A stretch of DNA of 28,275 nucleotides, taken from a virus. This document shows positions 1-8,277 of the stretch, one piece after another. Position 1 is the first letter of the stretch. Each line of letters starts with the position of its first letter. Location of the stretch: positions 1 to 28,275 of IMG/VR virus record IMGVR_UViG_3300045284_000255; one strand, given 5' to 3'. The translations under genes were made by a program, and so were the position numbers. The notes beneath the pieces are model-generated. The model was not told the DNA's origin and did not search any database. It saw nothing but the letters and a program-made list of their open reading frames with translations.

Positions 1-1
1 A

Positions 2-193
2 ATGCTGATCCAGGCGGCGCGGGGGCAGGCACGCATGACGAGCGGTCTGCGGTCGGTCATGCATGGCGACACCCGCGTGCAGTATTTCGATCCGGTGCAG
101 ATGTTCGGCAAGGCCGGCCTCGCCGCGCCGTTGCAGACGGCGACCGATACCGTCGACGACCTGCTCTACAAATACATGCGTATCTATGTTTGA
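2..193 (+). CDS. Phage head-tail connector, C-terminal part (gp6-like), 5' truncated
   Basis: This is the end of a gene that starts before the window; the ATG at base 2 is probably an internal methionine. The visible 63 residues read R-M-T-S-G-L-R-S-V, then G-D, then a short beta-like stretch, and end in L-L-Y-K-Y-M-R-I-Y. This is the usual tail of gp6-like head-tail connectors, which form the ring below the portal. It lies directly upstream of head closure and tail completion genes, which agrees with that role. The fragment is too short to exclude another neck protein. Confidence 0.5.
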   Translation: MLIQAARGQARMTSGLRSVMHGDTRVQYFDPVQMFGKAGLAAPLQTATDTVDDLLYKYMRIYV

Positions 194-202
194 GATGCCG
201 CC

Positions 203-448
203 ATGTCGCTGACCGGACTGGTGCTCGGCGTGATCAATGCCGCAATCGTGGCCGCCATCTTCGTGTTGATCGGCGCGATCATCGTCATGGTCGCGAAGTG
301 GTTCAGCTACAGCATCGACTGGAACGTGCAGCGGCTGTACTTGCTCGTGGTGCTGCTGATCGTCCTATACATGATCGTGGCCATGCTGCTGGGACTGCCG
401 ACGTGGCGCATCGTCCACGCTGATTTGGCGCTGCGGCTCATCGCCTGA
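203..448 (+). CDS. Small membrane protein with two TM helices in the head-tail cluster
   Basis: An 81-residue protein dominated by two hydrophobic helices, about residues 5-31 and 44-65, joined by a short loop (WFSYSIDWNVQR). I do not recognise the family. It starts 9 bases after the connector stop, and its TGA overlaps the ATG of the next gene by one base, so it is co-translated with virion neck genes. A membrane protein here is unusual, because neck proteins are soluble. It might serve superinfection exclusion, DNA entry or lysis, but nothing in the sequence decides this. Inner-membrane location is inferred from hydrophobicity only. Confidence 0.65.
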   Translation: MSLTGLVLGVINAAIVAAIFVLIGAIIVMVAKWFSYSIDWNVQRLYLLVVLLIVLYMIVAMLLGLPTWRIVHADLALRLIA

Positions 449-819
449 TGACCATCGACTACAGCGCACTGCTGTACGATCCGGTCTATGCCGAACTCGG
501 CGTGCCGGCGACATTCACCGCGGGCGTCGCGGCTGCCGTCGACATCACGGTCATCGACGACACCAAGCCGAAGGTTCTGCCGATGGCGGTGACAGGCTCC
601 GCGGGGCCGGCCGAGGCGCGCAGCGTCGGGCCAGGCGCCTTCGCCCGAATCTATGAGCTCACCGGTAAGGGCATCGCGCGCGCCGACTACGCCGATGCCG
701 CCCTTTCCTTCAATGGCCGCGCCTGGCTCGTGCGCTCGTGGGAATTGCGCGGCAGCCCAGTGGGCGAGGATTGGGGCGAGGTGCGGTTCCTGCTGAAAGA
801 GGCGGCGGTGGCGCCGTGA
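448..819 (+). CDS. Putative head closure / neck protein
   Basis: A 123-residue protein, Ala/Val-rich and without membrane segments. The C-terminal half contains short beta-prone stretches (ALSFNGRAWLVRSWELRG, then WGEVRFLLKE), as in small beta-barrel head-completion proteins (lambda FII, SPP1 gp16 type). The assignment rests mainly on position: after the connector and directly before the tail completion and tail tube genes. Its ATG overlaps the previous stop by one base, and its TGA overlaps the GTG start of the next gene (GTGA at 816-819), so the cluster is translationally coupled. The exact neck role is uncertain. Confidence 0.55.
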   Translation: MTIDYSALLYDPVYAELGVPATFTAGVAAAVDITVIDDTKPKVLPMAVTGSAGPAEARSVGPGAFARIYELTGKGIARADYADAALSFNGRAWLVRSWELRGSPVGEDWGEVRFLLKEAAVAP

Positions 820-1256
820 AAGATGTTCGCGAGGAAATTCTGGCGCGGCTGCTCGAGGTGATCGCCAGCATTCCGAATATCAAAACGGCATATCGCAATA
901 ACGTCGATATCCCGGAAGAGGCGTTGCCGGCGGCGATCGTGTTCGACGGCGACGAGGAAACCAGTGGTGCAGACGACCGCTCGGCGCGACCGGCCAATCG
1001 GCCCTATGTCGTGCGGATGACGCCGGAAATCCTTGTCGCACAACAGGCCGACCAGGTCGGGCCTGAGTTGACTGTCCTGCGGCGCGAGCTGATCCGGCGG
1101 GTGCTCACCGACACGCAACTGATCGCGCTGGTCGGCGGCAACGGTGCCATTCGCTACCTCGGCTGCCAGACCGACGTCGGCTGGATGCGCTCGCTGCACG
1201 GCGTGCTGATGGCGCTGTTCATGTTCCAGTATTCCATGAAAATAGAGGAGCTATAA
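816..1256 (+). CDS. Putative tail completion/terminator protein
   Basis: The GTG at 816 overlaps the preceding TGA and gives a 146-residue protein; longer ATG readings would run deep into the upstream gene. It begins with an amphipathic helix (DVREEILARLLEVIASIP), then strands (AAIVFDG, YVVRMTPEILV), a helix (LRRELIRRVLTD) and a closing hydrophobic segment. This alternating layout and size fit the lambda gpU/HK97 gp10/SPP1 gp17 tail-terminator group, which caps the tail tube and joins it to the head. It sits just before the major tail protein, as in most siphoviruses. Family assignment is by pattern and synteny. Confidence 0.55.
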   Translation: MKDVREEILARLLEVIASIPNIKTAYRNNVDIPEEALPAAIVFDGDEETSGADDRSARPANRPYVVRMTPEILVAQQADQVGPELTVLRRELIRRVLTDTQLIALVGGNGAIRYLGCQTDVGWMRSLHGVLMALFMFQYSMKIEEL

Positions 1257-1259
1257 GCC

Positions 1260-1793
1260 ATGCCCGTGAGCCCGAGCGTCCAAAATTATCACATAGGTAA
1301 GGGGGTTGTTACTTTCAAAGAGGATGGCGGTAGTACATTCGTCGACCTCGGCAACGCGCCCTCGTTTGTGTGGACTCCCAAGGTTGAAAAAAAAGAGCAC
1401 TTCAGCAGCCGCGAAGGCGTGAAGGTAAAAGATTTCACGGCCATCACCCAAGTCGGCGCAACCATCAAGATGACGCTCGACGAGATCACCCCGGCAAACC
1501 TTGCCATCTTTACTTTGGGCGAGGCCGGGGCTCCCGACGTTGACGGCAGCGTTCAGGTATCGGCATTCAAAAAACTGGAGATCTCCGGCATCATCCAGGT
1601 CGATGGCACCAACGACATCGGTCAGCACGTCGACTTCACCGGCCGCATCTCGATCAACCCGACCGGCGACTTCAACTTCATCACCGACGCCGACGACTTC
1701 TCAAAACTGGAGATCGAGGCCGAGGTGCAGAAGGACGACGTGGACGGCACGTTCGGCGTGTTCACCGTCCATGAAGCAGTGGTGGTGCCATAA
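1260..1793 (+). CDS. Major tail (tube) protein
   Basis: A 177-residue protein of alternating beta strands. The N-terminal part has G-K-G-V-V-T-F and D-L-G-N-A-P-S-F-V-W-T-P with charged hairpin residues; the C-terminal part has F-T-G-R-I-S-I-N-P-T-G-D-F-N-F and K-L-E-I-E-A-E-V. This matches tail tube proteins of siphoviruses and gene transfer agents, which stack as hexameric rings. An AGGAG-type ribosome site lies upstream of the ATG. It sits between tail terminator and chaperone genes, the canonical place. The stop and the next ATG share one base (TAATG at 1791-1795). Length fits the family. Confidence 0.85.
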   Translation: MPVSPSVQNYHIGKGVVTFKEDGGSTFVDLGNAPSFVWTPKVEKKEHFSSREGVKVKDFTAITQVGATIKMTLDEITPANLAIFTLGEAGAPDVDGSVQVSAFKKLEISGIIQVDGTNDIGQHVDFTGRISINPTGDFNFITDADDFSKLEIEAEVQKDDVDGTFGVFTVHEAVVVP

Positions 1794-2263
1794 TGGCCGA
1801 TCTCCTCGACATAGCAACACTGACGGCGTCCGAGGTCGTGCGGATCAACGGCGAGCGGATCGTTGTGCGCGGGTTACATGGCAATGCGGTTGCATCCATC
1901 GTGTCGCGGTTCCCGGATCTCAAACGGCTCGCGAGCGGAGACTTCGGCAACAACATCGTGCCAGTCCTGATCGAACTGTTCGGCGCCTCGATCGGCTCGA
2001 TCATTGCCGCAGGATGCGGCCATCTCGGGGAGGATAAATACGAGCAGCACGCCAACGTGAATTTGTTGATGGAAGACCAATTAAAACTGCTGGACGCAAT
2101 TATGAGGCTCACATTCCCAAACGGTTTTGGCTCTTTCGTCAATCGGCTGACGACCCTCGGCGCGCCGGGCGAAGGAGCAAAACCCGTCAAAGTGCGCTTG
2201 AAGAAATTGCCCTCGGTATCACCGCCCTCATCAGACGAGGCTTCCCGCCCGACTATGCAATGA
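1793..2263 (+). CDS. Tail assembly chaperone, G-like reading frame
   Basis: A 156-residue helical, soluble protein directly after the tail tube gene, where the gpG-type chaperone is encoded. Chaperones of this kind coat the tape measure protein during tail assembly and are absent from virions. The body (about 1-128) contains amphipathic helices around V-S-R-F-P-D-L-K-R-L-A and L-L-D-A-I-M-R-L-T-F-P. The last 25 residues are low-complexity and look like read-through beyond a frameshift point near 2179-2185. From there the -1 frame encodes a protein-like continuation into the next ORF, so this may be the unshifted product of a G/GT pair. Its TGA overlaps the downstream ATG. Confidence 0.75.
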   Translation: MADLLDIATLTASEVVRINGERIVVRGLHGNAVASIVSRFPDLKRLASGDFGNNIVPVLIELFGASIGSIIAAGCGHLGEDKYEQHANVNLLMEDQLKLLDAIMRLTFPNGFGSFVNRLTTLGAPGEGAKPVKVRLKKLPSVSPPSSDEASRPTMQ

Positions 2264-2415
2264 CGCTGACCTGGCGCCAGATCGATGCCTACCGCGAGCT
2301 CAACGAAAGGCTCGACCGCATGGAGCGGGCGGACGATCTCGCAATCACCGCCATCGGCGCGCAGGGCGACGGCAAGACCATCGAGAAAACCATCAAGGAA
2401 CTGGGGACGCCTTAG
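2260..2415 (+). CDS. Tail assembly chaperone, T-like small ORF (possibly reached by -1 frameshift)
   Basis: A 51-codon ORF whose ATG overlaps the upstream stop (ATGA at 2260-2263). The product starts M-T-L-T-W-R-Q-I-D-A-Y-R-E-L-N-E-R-L and is charged and helical, as in the small second chaperone of GTA-like tails. The frame is -1 to the upstream gene and stays open back to 2038. Just before the ATG it reads A-L-E-E-I-A-L-G-I-T-A-L-I-R-R-G-F-P-P-D-Y-A, which looks like real protein and not shadow. It can therefore be made either by re-initiation as a 51-residue protein or fused by frameshift to the upstream product. The next gene is a minor tail protein, then the tape measure. Confidence 0.65.
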   Translation: MTLTWRQIDAYRELNERLDRMERADDLAITAIGAQGDGKTIEKTIKELGTP

Positions 2416-2417
2416 CC

Positions 2418-2960
2418 GTGGCCGTCCGCGTCCGCCTCAAATCACAGTCAATAAAGCCGCAACTGGATGAAACCGTTGCAAAGCTGAAGCAGCGCATCCA
2501 GGCGGCGGCGACGTCGTCCACCCAGCAACTCGCCGATAACGTCCTTCGCGAGGGCCGCGCTGACATCGCTGCCGCCGGCAGGTTTACCGGCAAGTGGATA
2601 TCCGGCTTTACCTATGACATCACGGGTGAGGGCGGCAAGAGCAGGTCGATCGTCTTTCGTCATTCAAACCCGTTGTGGCGAGTCTTTCAGAGCGGGGCCA
2701 CCATCAAAGGCAAACCATTGTTGTGGATTCCGGTGGAGCCGGGCGGGCCGCCTGCGCGCGAATTCTCTGGCCGCCTGTTCCAGGTCAAGCGCAGCAGGAA
2801 GCGCGACACACCGTTGCTGATGTCGGCCGACGACAAGCAGGTGAAATACATCGGGGTCAAAAAGGTCATCATTCGCCGGAAATTCCACCTGCTGCGGATC
2901 ATCCGTGACGAGGCAAAGAAGCAACGTGATCTGTTCATGGACGAGATGAAAAAGGCTTAG
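2418..2960 (+). CDS. Phage minor tail/head protein (DUF6441-like)
   Basis: A 180-residue basic protein starting at GTG 2418, two bases after the upstream stop. An N-terminal helix with a heptad-like pattern (QLDETVAKLKQRIQ) is followed by G-K-W-I-S-G-F and a conserved-looking beta region: V-F-R-H-S-N-P-L-W-R-V-F-Q-S-G-A-T-I, then P-L-L-W-I-P, then K-Y-I-G-V-K-K-V-I-I-R-R-K-F. The G-A-x-I...W-I-P arrangement resembles the DUF6441 family found beside tape measure genes; this is from memory and unverified. The position between chaperone and tape measure supports a role in tail assembly. Confidence 0.55.
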   Translation: MAVRVRLKSQSIKPQLDETVAKLKQRIQAAATSSTQQLADNVLREGRADIAAAGRFTGKWISGFTYDITGEGGKSRSIVFRHSNPLWRVFQSGATIKGKPLLWIPVEPGGPPAREFSGRLFQVKRSRKRDTPLLMSADDKQVKYIGVKKVIIRRKFHLLRIIRDEAKKQRDLFMDEMKKA

Positions 2961-2965
2961 GGCAC

Positions 2966-4561
2966 ATGGCGGATGACATAGTTCAGACCATCAAGATCGA
3001 AGTCGACGGCGCCGACCAGGCCGCCGCCGAGATCAAGAAGGTTGGCCAGGCGACCGAGGAAGTCCAGGCTACGGCTGCAAGCACGGCTGGCGGCACGCAG
3101 GCATTCGGCAAGGGGCTGGACGAGGTTTCGCAGAAGTCCGGCGTCTCGTCGCGCGAGCTGCGCTCGCTCGGCAAGATCATGAAGGAGATGGGCGCCGGTG
3201 AGATCGCCGGCACCGCGGTCGGGATTGCAAGAATTGGGATGACACTGGGGGCGCTTGGCGCCACCGTGTTCGCGGTGGCCGCAGCCTTCTCCTTCTTCAA
3301 GGGCAAGATGAAGGAGGCGGAAGAGCAGTTGAAGGCCACGACCGCGGGGATGGCCGCGCTGGGCAAGGTCGCCGCGGAAATGCACCCGGAATTGGCTGGT
3401 GGGAAAGAGGCATCAAACAATGTGGCACTTATCACCGACCAGCTTGAGAGCATGGGAAAGGCGGCAAGGACCAGCTTCAGCGCCATCACCGCGCTGACTA
3501 CGTCGGAGACGATGGGGAAGGCGTTCGCTGCCTCCATGGAAAACGCCGGTAAATCGATTACCGACATGTCGCTCGACGCGAAGACGCTGGAAGCGAATTT
3601 ACAGTTTGCCTCCCTCAGAGCCGCGAAGATGATGGAGGGGATGGCGCCGCTCGTGAAGCTCAAATTTGGGATCGGTATTAAGGACTTTTTCCCACCGTCC
3701 ATGCTGGCGGACATCGAGAAGGGGACGGCGGCACTCGAGAAAAGTCGGGCGGCGGCCGAGCGGCAGAAGCAGGCGGTGGACGAGCTTGCAAAAGCCAACG
3801 AGCGGCTCAACGCAACATTCAAGGCCACCAGCTTCACACCGCCGCCTGTCGAAGATTGGAGCAACCTTGCAAGTCTCCTAAACAGCATTGCCAACATAGC
3901 CGATTCGGTCGTCGCATTTTTTGCAAGGATTCCACCCGCGGTTGATCAGTCCATAGCGATGGTTCGGGCTGCCATCCAGGCCCTCAGTGCCACCATTCAG
4001 GCCTGGGTCACGACGCCCATCGGCAACGCCTGGCAGTGGCTCAAGGATAGTTTCCAGAGCGTGCTTGATTGGATCGCCGCGAAGTGGGCGGAGTTCAAAA
4101 AGTCGCTCGGCTTCGGCGGCGGCGCTCCAGTAGGCGCCGGTGCGGCGGGAGGTCAGGTTGGCGGCAGTGCAGGCTTTGCCGGCGGCGGTCTGCTCGGTGG
4201 GCGCGGCAGCGGGACGAGCGACTCAAACCTCGCCTGGGTCTCGCGTGGTGAACACATTATGCCGGCGCGCGCTGTAAGCCAGCCAGGCGTGCTGGCATTG
4301 CTCGAAGCGCTGCGCTTCTCGGGCGGCAACCTGCGCGCCGTGCTAGCCGGCATGGGCCACTTTGCGCTCGGCGGATTGGTCATGCCCAGGCTGTCGATCC
4401 CGGCCCTCGGCGGCGGGATGCATAACGTCACCATCGCGTTCCCCGGCCTGCCCGACATCACCGGCCTGCGCGCGTCGTCTGCCGTGGTCGACGAACTGCG
4501 CAACGCCGCCGCCATGGCGCAGGTGCGCTCGGGCGGTCGCAAGCCGAGCCGGTATTCCTGA
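2966..4561 (+). CDS. Tail tape measure protein
   Basis: A 531-residue protein. The N-terminus has coiled-coil and Ala/Gly-rich helices (AAAEIKKVGQATEEVQ), then a hydrophobic segment at about residues 88-112 (IGMTLGALGATVFAVAAAFSFF), long helices (EKSRAAAERQKQAVDELAKA) and a Gly-rich C-terminus. The segment F-A-G-G-G-L-L-G-G-R-G-S-G-T-S-D-S-N-L-A-W-V is followed by S-R-G-E-H-I-M-P-A-R-A, which is characteristic of tape measure tails. This protein sets tail length and is ejected during infection. At 531 residues it is short, suggesting a tail of roughly 80 nm by the usual 1.5 Angstrom per residue rule. The TGA overlaps the next ATG by one base. Confidence 0.9.
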   Translation: MADDIVQTIKIEVDGADQAAAEIKKVGQATEEVQATAASTAGGTQAFGKGLDEVSQKSGVSSRELRSLGKIMKEMGAGEIAGTAVGIARIGMTLGALGATVFAVAAAFSFFKGKMKEAEEQLKATTAGMAALGKVAAEMHPELAGGKEASNNVALITDQLESMGKAARTSFSAITALTTSETMGKAFAASMENAGKSITDMSLDAKTLEANLQFASLRAAKMMEGMAPLVKLKFGIGIKDFFPPSMLADIEKGTAALEKSRAAAERQKQAVDELAKANERLNATFKATSFTPPPVEDWSNLASLLNSIANIADSVVAFFARIPPAVDQSIAMVRAAIQALSATIQAWVTTPIGNAWQWLKDSFQSVLDWIAAKWAEFKKSLGFGGGAPVGAGAAGGQVGGSAGFAGGGLLGGRGSGTSDSNLAWVSRGEHIMPARAVSQPGVLALLEALRFSGGNLRAVLAGMGHFALGGLVMPRLSIPALGGGMHNVTIAFPGLPDITGLRASSAVVDELRNAAAMAQVRSGGRKPSRYS

Positions 4562-4962
4562 TGCTTACGCATGTTCCGGCCTATACCCTGCTCGCGATCG
4601 ATGACATTGACTTCAGCGATTACGCCGTGCGCGGAATCACGATGACGCTGGCGCCGATCGATCAGGCGGCAGCATTGGCGCGCGACTGCCGCGGGGCGCT
4701 CGCCGACATCTCGCTGGCGCAATTCCGGCAGCACAAGGTGACGATCACTTGCACGGACCACGAGGCGCCGACGTTCACCGACGTGTGGCCTGGGACGGAC
4801 ATCACCATCACCTGCATCCCCGGCCTCGGCAGCGGCGGCACCGATGGCGCAGGCGAGGTGCTGACTATCCTGGCCAAGGTCACGACCTGGAACACCTCGC
4901 GCGACGAGTGGGCGGCCGAGGTGGCGTGGTCCCTGGAAGCTGAGCAGCGAGTGATCGCATGA
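4561..4962 (+). CDS. Tail protein downstream of tape measure
   Basis: A 133-residue beta-rich protein (A-V-R-G-I-T-M-T-L-A-P, then H-K-V-T-I-T-C-T-D-H, then D-I-T-I-T-C-I-P-G-L-G). It corresponds in position to distal tail proteins that follow the tape measure and join the tube to the tail tip, but I cannot name a family. It contains no membrane segment or enzymatic motif. The gene overlaps its neighbours at both ends: one base with the tape measure stop, and ATGA at 4959-4962 with the large tail-tip gene. Confidence 0.6.
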   Translation: MLTHVPAYTLLAIDDIDFSDYAVRGITMTLAPIDQAAALARDCRGALADISLAQFRQHKVTITCTDHEAPTFTDVWPGTDITITCIPGLGSGGTDGAGEVLTILAKVTTWNTSRDEWAAEVAWSLEAEQRVIA

Positions 4963-7097
4963 TCCTCGGCCACTTCCCGGTTTCGGCTACTCGGGCATCG
5001 GAGCCGGCACCGAGTGCCATGCTTGGCAATCCTGGGATGCCGTACTTCGCCTGGATCGATCCCACCGAGACGACGTTCGGTTCCGAGCATCTGCGCTGGG
5101 ACGAGAACATCTTCAGCTTCACGCTGCATCAGGACGAGGGCGACCCGGCGAGCCTGACGCTGGTCGTCCGCCGGCCGCGCAATGTCGCCGGCGACCCGAT
5201 CGGGCTGCTCGGTCCTGGCCGCAAGATCTGGTGCTGGTTTGCGATGGACTGCGGGCCGGACCTGATCCGGTTCCGTGGCCGGCTCGTCGGCGTGCCGACC
5301 AGCATTTTCGAGGAACTCGCGACCTTGGAATTCGTCGCGCGGCCGGTCGACCTCGTGGCGCAGAAGGAAGCTCTCGCCGAGACGCTGCGGGTGCTGCCAT
5401 ATTATGACGAGGTCGTCATTGACCCGGCGCGGCGCACCGACCCGGAAGTCGTGCTCGAGGGCTACAGCGCGATCTGGCACTACGACCGCGAGACGCTCGA
5501 GCTCACGGTTTCGGACGAGATCACCGGCGAGGACGGCCTGGTCGAGTTCGACGGCGCCAGCGAGGACGGCAAGGTGCTCTACGACGGGCTCGGCCTCAAC
5601 CTTACCAGCGGGCCGCTGGCGCGCGTCGACGTCAATGCCGAGTTCACCTGGACCCAGCAGGCGCGCGGCAATGTCGACCTGACGAATTACCTGATGCGCA
5701 ACTGGCCGGAAGTGGAGGATGGCTGCATCACATCGCTGACAATGAAGGCCGATAGCTGGCCGAAGGCTGGGGCCGGAATTGGCGACGGCTGGGTCGTCAC
5801 CGGGGCAACCGCCAGCACCCCGTATAGCGACGCGGTCACTAGCGTGACCAGCGGCAGCACGATGAAGGTCGTGTTCCCGGACACGAGCTGGTTTGGTGCC
5901 TCAACCACGACCACGACTTATACGGAAACGAAGAGCCACACCGCTATCCCGGCAGCCTTGGCCTTCCCAGGAATGGTTACCGACAACATAAGTGTGACGC
6001 ACTCTCCGGGAGATACGACGGACGTCGGAACCGGCGTCGGGACAGGCACATACACATCGGGTTACAGCCGCAACTACTCGGAGGTGAGGGCCATCCTTCC
6101 GATCAACTTCATGTCGGTCACCCTGCTGGCAGGCTACACCGCCAACCGGCAATGCAGCGAGCTGGTGTCGTTCTCGCTCTACGCCGACGTGCAGCATGTC
6201 CTGACCGATCCCGAGGACGGCGAGGCGCTGCGGGTCGACGACGTCAAGTCGGTCAATCTGAGCGAGGTTATCGGCGAGGGGACGGATGCCTATGTGCCGA
6301 TTGGCGACCCGCGGCGGCGGTCGTACATCGCAACCGGGCGCGGCAACCAGAGCATCGAGCACCTGATTGCGCTGGCGCGCGCGCACCTGATGAAGCGGGC
6401 GCGGGTGGTGGAGATCACGTTTGCGCCCAAACTGTCGCGGATGCCGGAAATCACGCTGCGCAAGAATGCCTTCCTGGTCGAGCCTCGGATCGGCGAGGCG
6501 CTCGGCAAGGTCATCGGATACTCATTGGCGCTGGACGGCTCGGATGGTCGCGTCAAGTGCGAGGTGCGCATGGGCTGCACCATCGGTCGCGGCGGGTCGG
6601 CGGTGGCGGCCGGCGGAAACCCGACCTATTGCGCGATCGGCTATACCGGCGCCGATTATCAGCAGTTCACCGGGCGCACGGTTTTGTTCGACACGTCGGT
6701 CGGTTATCAGCCACCAAACGCGGACCCGAACGACGATGGGCTCAACTTCCTGTCCCCTCTCACGACAGCAGATGTGATCGAGATAGGGCTCGTCGTCGAG
6801 AACCCGACGTCGGTGCAGACAGACTACGTGGCGATGCATGTCGGTGACTGGGATACGGCGGCGCCACTCGACAGCTCCTTCGATCCCACGGTCAGCAGCA
6901 GGTGGATCGTCGCCACCGACGCGCAAAAGCAGGCATCGATTGACGCGCGGAACCAGTCGGTCATCAACGCCTTGAAGAATGTTCCGACCAAAGCGACGTT
7001 TAAGCTCAAGAGCATGTCTCGCGAGTTTTCCAGCGATTACGAGATTGCGGTTAGCGATTTGAAGGTTCCGACCGGCTACGATCTGGAAGCTGTGTGA
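4959..7097 (+). CDS. Large tail-tip / baseplate hub protein
   Basis: A 712-residue protein, the second largest structural gene of the window. The first 180 residues have a hub-like beta pattern: F-S-F-T-L-H-Q-D-E-G-D-P-A-S-L-T-L-V-V, then L-I-R-F-R-G-R-L-V-G-V-P, then A-T-L-E-F-V-A-R-P-V-D. This resembles gp27-like hub domains, where the ring is built from strands with a short 'RFRGRL' hairpin. A Ser/Thr/Gly-rich middle (about 270-370) looks like an inserted exposed beta domain. It probably forms the tail-tip ring and carries the fibres encoded next. No peptidase motif was seen. The ATG overlaps the upstream TGA; the TGA and next ATG form TGATG. Confidence 0.65.
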   Translation: MILGHFPVSATRASEPAPSAMLGNPGMPYFAWIDPTETTFGSEHLRWDENIFSFTLHQDEGDPASLTLVVRRPRNVAGDPIGLLGPGRKIWCWFAMDCGPDLIRFRGRLVGVPTSIFEELATLEFVARPVDLVAQKEALAETLRVLPYYDEVVIDPARRTDPEVVLEGYSAIWHYDRETLELTVSDEITGEDGLVEFDGASEDGKVLYDGLGLNLTSGPLARVDVNAEFTWTQQARGNVDLTNYLMRNWPEVEDGCITSLTMKADSWPKAGAGIGDGWVVTGATASTPYSDAVTSVTSGSTMKVVFPDTSWFGASTTTTTYTETKSHTAIPAALAFPGMVTDNISVTHSPGDTTDVGTGVGTGTYTSGYSRNYSEVRAILPINFMSVTLLAGYTANRQCSELVSFSLYADVQHVLTDPEDGEALRVDDVKSVNLSEVIGEGTDAYVPIGDPRRRSYIATGRGNQSIEHLIALARAHLMKRARVVEITFAPKLSRMPEITLRKNAFLVEPRIGEALGKVIGYSLALDGSDGRVKCEVRMGCTIGRGGSAVAAGGNPTYCAIGYTGADYQQFTGRTVLFDTSVGYQPPNADPNDDGLNFLSPLTTADVIEIGLVVENPTSVQTDYVAMHVGDWDTAAPLDSSFDPTVSSRWIVATDAQKQASIDARNQSVINALKNVPTKATFKLKSMSREFSSDYEIAVSDLKVPTGYDLEAV

Positions 7098-7489
7098 TGG
7101 CAGGCTTCGAAGTCGTCGTTCGCCCGGCCGTCCTCCCTAACATCCGGCCGGCACCGCCGCGCGTGCTGCCGCCCGTAAACGATCCCGCGCAGGGCATGGC
7201 TGTGATCACCGGGTCGGGCGGCAACCTGATCGACTTGCCGCACTCATTTAGTGTCAGCCTTTCGCGTTCGTTGCCTCAGGAGGAAGCTACCAGGGTGGTT
7301 AACAAGGAGAGGGTCTATCAGAAGGACAAGAACGGCAAAATCAACAAGAGCAATTTCATCGATGTCGAGCGTCTGAAGAAGGTCAGGTTCAACAATGCGG
7401 ACGGGGCTACTAAAGTGCTTTATGCCGATCCGCCAAAACTCGACAATGTTGAGACGCTGCAGACAGACGTGACGCGGACACCAGCATGA
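7097..7489 (+). CDS. Small tail-associated protein of unknown function
   Basis: The ATG at 7097 (one base overlap with the upstream TGA) gives 130 residues; a GTG three bases earlier is possible but less likely. The N-terminus is Pro/Arg-rich (VVRPAVLPNIRPAPPRVLPP), followed by short beta-like segments and a Lys-rich part (NKERVYQKDKNGKINKSN). No family recognised. It lies between the tail-tip hub and the fibre-like genes, so it is probably an adaptor or minor virion component; this is inferred from context. The stop overlaps the next ATG (ATGA at 7486-7489). Confidence 0.55.
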   Translation: MAGFEVVVRPAVLPNIRPAPPRVLPPVNDPAQGMAVITGSGGNLIDLPHSFSVSLSRSLPQEEATRVVNKERVYQKDKNGKINKSNFIDVERLKKVRFNNADGATKVLYADPPKLDNVETLQTDVTRTPA

Positions 7490-8277
7490 CAATCGTCTAT
7501 GTCACGACCGGCGCTTGGGGCACTGGCAGCGGCACTCCCAACAGCGCCGGCCAGGTCGACGGCAATTTCTACGATCTCGATCAGCGCATCGTCGCGCTGA
7601 ACGCCGACCTGGCCGAAGGCAAGAGCATCGAGAGTATCAGTTCGACGCCCAATTCGATGACGATCCACTTCACCGATGGAACGACGCAGGTCATTCCGCT
7701 CCCGATCGCCGTCGTCACTTATGTCGGGCAGTGGACCAACGGCACACCATACACCACCGGCCAGATGATCTCGGTGCCCGGCCTCGGCATGTTCCAGGTG
7801 CTGGTCGCCCATACGACGCCGGCGCTGCCGGCGGTCTTCGATCCGAACGCGGTCGATGGTTCCGGCAACCCGCTCTATTCGTTTTGGCTGCCGTTATATG
7901 ACGCGAACTATGATGCGGCGATCTTCGTGCCGGGCAGCGTTCAGCGCACGGCGGGCGAGGTCTTGTTCCAGGCGGTCGCCGGCAGGACGATGCAGATCGT
8001 GAGCGGCGATGCTCATGCCTACGCCTATCTCGACGTCGGCATCGCTACGGGCACCGACATCATCCTGTCGATCCAAAAGAACCGCGTCGAGATCGGTACC
8101 ATCACGTTTGCGGTCGGCGGCCTCGATGCCGGCGGCGGCAAAGCCGGCACGTTCAACATCCCGGCCACCGTGCAGTTTGCCGAGGGCGACACCTACGCCG
8201 TCAAGGTCACGCAATCCAACAACGCGGCGCCGGCGGGTCTGTCGGTGACGCTGCCGTTCCTGCGCACAGATATCTGA
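7486..8277 (+). CDS. Putative tail fibre / tail-tip protein
   Basis: A 263-residue protein. The N-terminal 45 residues (G-A-W-G-T-G-S-G-T-P-N-S-A-G-Q-V-D-G-N-F-Y-D-L-D-Q-R) resemble the attachment stretch of many alphaproteobacterial phage tail proteins. A segment at about 85-110 (YVGQWTNGTPYTTGQMISVPG) is the carbohydrate-binding-like motif often seen in fibre proteins. The C-terminal half is a beta-sandwich-like domain (YAYLDVGIATGTDIILSIQKN, later GTFNIPATVQFAEGDTYAVKV). A host-binding or fibre-connecting role is likely from domain style and position. The stop overlaps the next ATG by one base. Confidence 0.6.
   Translation: MTIVYVTTGAWGTGSGTPNSAGQVDGNFYDLDQRIVALNADLAEGKSIESISSTPNSMTIHFTDGTTQVIPLPIAVVTYVGQWTNGTPYTTGQMISVPGLGMFQVLVAHTTPALPAVFDPNAVDGSGNPLYSFWLPLYDANYDAAIFVPGSVQRTAGEVLFQAVAGRTMQIVSGDAHAYAYLDVGIATGTDIILSIQKNRVEIGTITFAVGGLDAGGGKAGTFNIPATVQFAEGDTYAVKVTQSNNAAPAGLSVTLPFLRTDI

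Noticed and set aside
2983-3897. 304-codon minus-strand ORF
   Set aside because: It is antisense to the tape measure gene, with Ser/Ala-rich sequence typical of a shadow of GC-rich coding DNA.
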